Source: a bacterium HR32
GTDB taxonomy: Bacteria; Sysuimicrobiota; Sysuimicrobiia; Sysuimicrobiales; Sysuimicrobiaceae
Length of the DNA: 8,067 bases
Assembly (NCBI GenBank): GCA_002898935.1
Contig: BEII01000052.1
Location: 1 to 8,067 of the forward strand
Direction of reading: 5' to 3'
The number at the start of each line of letters is the position of its first letter. Within the stretch, counting starts at the first letter, position 1. The notes beneath the pieces are model-generated. The model had not been told where the DNA came from. It worked only from the letters and a program-made list of their open reading frames with translations, and made no database searches. This document shows, in pieces, positions 6,202 through 8,067 of this stretch. Made by a program: the position numbers and the translations under genes.

Positions 6202-6299
6202 GGACGCGGTGCTCGGTGGGCAGGGAGCTGACCGAGGCCGCGTTCACGTTTGGCGAGACCTCTGGCCGGCGCCCAGCGACGGAGCCGGGCGGCCGGCCA
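6202..6299 (+). promoter_or_regulatory. Structured 5' leader with two tandem hairpins
   Basis: Between the GH1 gene and the 118-aa gene lies about 160 bp without coding bias. Hairpin 1: ACGCGG (6204-6209) pairs with CCGCGT (6238-6243), and CTCGGT (6212-6217) pairs with ACCGAG (6231-6236). This makes 12 Watson-Crick pairs with a small internal loop and a 13-nt apical loop. Hairpin 2: TGGCCGG (6263-6269) pairs with CCGGCCA (6293-6299), and GCCC (6271-6274) with GGGC (6287-6290). The Shine-Dalgarno GGAGGG follows at 6307-6312. I recognise no known riboswitch or ncRNA motif. High GC inflates chance pairing, but two near-continuous stems in a row are notable. Confidence 0.45.
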
Positions 6300-6316
6300 C
6301 GTCGTTGGAGGGCGCC

Positions 6317-6673
6317 GTGGTCCGTACGCACCGCGAAGCTCTGTGGGAAGCACGGAAGGAGACCGTCGCCTTCCGGGCGGACCACCTCCGGCTGCTGGAC
6401 CGGGAGCGCCGTACCCTGGCTGTGCACCGCCAGGCGCTGCAGCGGCCGCGGGTGCACGCCACCCACCGGGTGGAGCACCGCGCGGTGCTGGAAGGTGCCA
6501 AGCGGCTGGCCCGGGAGGGCCTGGACGCGCACCGCCGGGCGCTGGCGGAGAACGCGTGGCTGCTGAAGCTCGTGGAGCTCTACGAGCGGATGCAGCAGCT
6601 GCGCGCACAGCGGGAGCGCCGGAAGGCCGCACGTCGGCCTGCCCTGGCGCGGCCCGCGGCAGCCCGAACCTAG
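6317..6673 (+). CDS. Hypothetical Arg/His-rich helical protein (118 aa)
   Basis: I do not recognise this protein. The start is GTG at 6317, chosen because GGAGGG at 6307-6312 is 4 nt upstream and coding-type third-position G/C bias begins there. An earlier ATG at 6194 would run through the structured leader, where that bias is absent. The product is very basic: over 20% Arg, seven His scattered at 5-72, few Gly or Pro until the tail, and no Cys. It is predicted by eye to be almost wholly alpha-helical, with heptad-like Leu/Val/Ala spacing between about 15-45 and 55-100, so a coiled coil or helical bundle is likely. The tail (about 101-118) is Arg/Ala/Pro-rich. There is no signal peptide or membrane segment. 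It could bind nucleic acid or act as a structural cytosolic protein; both are guesses. It has its own candidate promoter and a downstream terminator, so it looks monocistronic. Confidence 0.7.
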   Translation: MVRTHREALWEARKETVAFRADHLRLLDRERRTLAVHRQALQRPRVHATHRVEHRAVLEGAKRLAREGLDAHRRALAENAWLLKLVELYERMQQLRAQRERRKAARRPALARPAAART

Positions 6674-6683
6674 TCCACCCCAC

Positions 6684-6706
6684 CCCTCGGCTCCCCCGGC
6701 CGAGGG
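6684..6706 (+). terminator. Hairpin downstream of the 118-aa gene
   Basis: CCCTCGGC (6684-6691) and GCCGAGGG (6699-6706) form a perfect 8-bp stem with a 7-nt loop, starting 11 bp after the stop codon. No T-tract follows, so on its own it is more likely an mRNA 3'-end stabiliser or part of a tandem terminator with the next hairpin. Confidence 0.4.
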
Positions 6707-6723
6707 TGATGCCCCACCCCCCA

Positions 6724-6757
6724 CCAGCGGCGGCCCTCGTGGCCGCCGCTGGCTTTT
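6724..6757 (+). terminator. Strong rho-independent terminator between convergent genes
   Basis: A perfect 12-bp GC-rich stem, CCAGCGGCGGCC (6724-6735) with GGCCGCCGCTGG (6741-6752), has a 5-nt loop CTCGT and is followed by CTTTT (6753-6757). It ends 4 bp before the stop codon of the convergent sigma factor gene. Read on the minus strand the hairpin directly follows that gene but lacks a T-tract on that side, so termination is mainly for the plus strand. Confidence 0.8.
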
Positions 6758-6761
6758 CCGG

Positions 6762-7373
6762 CTACCCTTCCGCGCACAGAGCCCGCACCTTCGGGTGCCT
6801 CCGCAGGCGGCCCAGCAGGTTGCGCTTGGCCAGGTACACCTCCTGCACCGTGGGGAACAAGTCGGGCCGGCGCTCCCGGAGCTCTTGCGGGGTCGAGCCC
6901 ATCACGAAGGACTCGTACACCAGAACCCGCTCCCGGTCGTCGCGCAGCAAGGACTGCACGAGGTCCCAGACCTCCTGGCGGTGGAGGCGCTCCAGGGCTT
7001 CGGCTTCGGGGTCGTGGGTCTGCGGCACGTCGCCGGGGTCCTCGAACGCCTGGCGCTGCCGCGCCCGCACCAGGTCCAGCACCGCGCTGTGGGTGCACAT
7101 CTTGAGGTAGCGCAGCACGCTCGGGAGGTCCGGGAAGCGGCTGAACTTGTCCCCGTCCACCGCGGCCAGCAGCTTCTCGAAAGCCCGGTTGACGAAGTAG
7201 TCCACGGGCTCTCCAGTCCGGAGGAAGCCTGGGTGGCGGCGTGCCCACGCGGCCACGAGGTTCTCGTACCGCGCGTACAGCGCACTCCACGCCTCGCGGT
7301 CCCGGTGGACCAGGGCCCGGTGGAACAAGGCGTACGCCTCGGCGTCGCGAGCCCGTTCCGGATGTCCGCTCAT
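6762..7373 (-). CDS. RNA polymerase sigma-70 family (ECF-like) sigma factor
   Basis: 203 residues, the size of a two-domain ECF sigma factor. Residues about 15-107 resemble sigma region 2: a DREAWSALYARYENLV helix, then VDYFVNRAFEKLLAAV, matching region 2.2 (core-RNAP contact), and a basic SAVLDLVRARQRQ end. A polar linker at about 108-125 leads to a region 4-like helix-turn-helix at about 126-195 (LHRQEVWDLVQSLL, MGSTPQELRERRP, then VYLAKRNLLGRLRR). Region 2 is divergent from textbook ECFs. The linker lacks an obvious sigma-3 domain. ATG at 7373 has a modest GGAG upstream. No anti-sigma factor is adjacent: the gene is monocistronic, convergent with the orphan gene and divergent from galE. 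The signal and regulon are unknown. A non-sigma regulator built from the same domains is possible but less likely. Confidence 0.75.
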   Translation of the reverse strand: MSGHPERARDAEAYALFHRALVHRDREAWSALYARYENLVAAWARRHPGFLRTGEPVDYFVNRAFEKLLAAVDGDKFSRFPDLPSVLRYLKMCTHSAVLDLVRARQRQAFEDPGDVPQTHDPEAEALERLHRQEVWDLVQSLLRDDRERVLVYESFVMGSTPQELRERRPDLFPTVQEVYLAKRNLLGRLRRHPKVRALCAEG

Positions 7374-7463
7374 GGCCGGCAGAGGCTCCAGGGACGCGTT
7401 CGGGTGAAGGGCTTGGCGGAGTATTCTGGCGGGAGACGTCCAACTCCTCCGCGGAGGTGTTCG
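7374..7463. promoter_or_regulatory. Divergent promoter region of the sigma factor and galE, with a palindrome over the galE Shine-Dalgarno
   Basis: 90 bp between divergent genes. The AT-richest patch holds TATTCT (7422-7427), a possible -10 for galE. Only a poor -35 (TTCGGG, 7399-7404) sits 17 bp upstream. CCTCCGCGGAGG at 7446-7457 is a perfect 12-bp palindrome. Its right arm supplies the GGAGG of the galE ribosome binding site, 6 nt before the GTG start. It could be an operator or could affect Shine-Dalgarno access. Confidence 0.35.
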
Positions 7464-8067
7464 GTGCGGATCCTAGTCACGGGAGGCGCGGGGTTCTTGG
7501 GCTCCCACGTGGTGGACGCGCTGCGGCGGGCGGGCCACTCCGTGGCGTGCGTAGACGCGTTGACCACGGGCCGGGCCGAGTACCTCGCCCCGGGCGTTCC
7601 CCTGTACCGCGTGGACGTGGCCAGCGAAGCGCTGTGGGAGGTGTTCGAGCAGGAGAAGCCGGACGCGGTGTTCCACCTCGCCGCGCAGGCCTCGGTGGCC
7701 GCCTCGGTCCGCGACCCCGTGGAGGACGCGCGCGTGAACGTCGTGGGCACCCTGCGGGTGTTGCAGGGCTGCGTGCGCTACGGCGTGGGAAAGGTGGTGT
7801 TCGCCAGCACCGGCGGCGCCATCTACGGGGAGCCCGAGGTCCTGCCCGCCTCTGAGGAGGCTCCCACGCGTCCCTTGAGCCCCTACGGCGTGCACAAGCT
7901 GTGCGCGGAGCACCACCTGAAGTCGTACGAACGGCTGTACGGAATCCGGTGGGTCGCCCTGCGGTACGCCAACGTGTACGGGCCACGGCAGGACCCGTAC
8001 GGCGAAGCAGGGGTGGTGGCCATCTTCTGTGCGGCCATGCTGCAGGGCCGGCGTCCGGTCATCTTCG
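7464..8067 (+). CDS. galE: UDP-glucose 4-epimerase (GalE-type SDR), 3'-truncated by window edge
   Basis: NAD-dependent extended short-chain dehydrogenase that interconverts UDP-glucose and UDP-galactose in the cytosol, feeding the Leloir pathway and cell-surface polysaccharides. 201 residues are visible of an expected 310-330. Rossmann fingerprint GGAGFLG at 7-13 and D31 at the end of strand 2 bind NAD. The catalytic set is S115/T116 in ASTGGAIYG, plus Y141 and K145 in SPYGVHK. Residues LRYANVYGPRQDP (166-178) and GEAGVVAIF (180-188) match the nucleotide-sugar-binding segment of thermophile-type short GalE proteins. The start is GTG at 7464 with GGAGGT at 7453-7458 upstream. Related 4-epimerases (for example acting on UDP-GlcNAc or UDP-glucuronate) share these motifs, so substrate is probable rather than certain. 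It is divergent from the sigma factor gene. Confidence 0.88.
   Translation, partial: MRILVTGGAGFLGSHVVDALRRAGHSVACVDALTTGRAEYLAPGVPLYRVDVASEALWEVFEQEKPDAVFHLAAQASVAASVRDPVEDARVNVVGTLRVLQGCVRYGVGKVVFASTGGAIYGEPEVLPASEEAPTRPLSPYGVHKLCAEHHLKSYERLYGIRWVALRYANVYGPRQDPYGEAGVVAIFCAAMLQGRRPVIF

Noticed and set aside
5912..6316. Longer version of the 118-aa orphan starting inside the GH1 gene or at ATG 6194
   Set aside because: The part before 6317 lies in the GH1 coding sequence or in a leader without third-position bias, and the strong Shine-Dalgarno is placed for GTG 6317.
1..8067. CRISPR arrays, tRNA/rRNA genes, insertion sequences, attachment sites
   Set aside because: I looked for spaced direct repeats, cloverleaf structures, transposase motifs and terminal inverted repeats and saw none.

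Overview
This window comes from a high-GC bacterium (about 70% GC by eye, with strong G/C bias at third codon positions). Start codons are often GTG or TTG and usually follow a clear Shine-Dalgarno sequence. Several proteins resemble versions I associate with thermophiles: a short archaeal-style DUF72 protein, a LeuC2-type dehydratase and a thermophile-type GalE. A high-GC, possibly thermophilic lineage such as Chloroflexota/Thermomicrobia, Armatimonadota or a deep Bacillota group would fit. The sequence alone does not fix the phylum. There is no sign of phage, IS elements, CRISPR or tRNA/rRNA genes.

Layout: (1) 1-1486, plus strand: the C-terminal part of a LeuC-type dehydratase large subunit and a complete small subunit, overlapping at TTGA. 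(2) 1499-2999: a divergent pair, an endonuclease V homologue on minus and a DUF72 protein on plus, separated by 73 bp. The endonuclease V homologue has lost most of its catalytic residues and is the most interesting object here. (3) 2996-3634, minus: an O-methyltransferase whose stop codon overlaps the DUF72 stop in the shared tetranucleotide CTAG. (4) 3745-6156, plus: a secreted PQQ-type sugar dehydrogenase followed after 18 bp by a cytosolic GH1 beta-glycosidase, probably an operon. (5) 6157-6673, plus: a possible sigma-A-like promoter, a leader with two strong hairpins, and a 118-residue Arg/His-rich helical orphan, closed by a strong hairpin terminator. (6) 6762-7373, minus: an ECF-like sigma-70 family factor. 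(7) 7464-8067, plus: the N-terminal two thirds of a GalE-type UDP-glucose 4-epimerase, running off the end.

Functionally, the window mixes leucine (or related 2-oxoacid) biosynthesis, carbohydrate use (GH1, PQQ dehydrogenase, GalE) and single-gene units with frequent strand changes. No complete new multi-gene system is evident. The best candidates for undescribed biology are the catalytically degenerate endonuclease V beside a DUF72 protein, and the structured leader in front of the orphan 118-residue protein.
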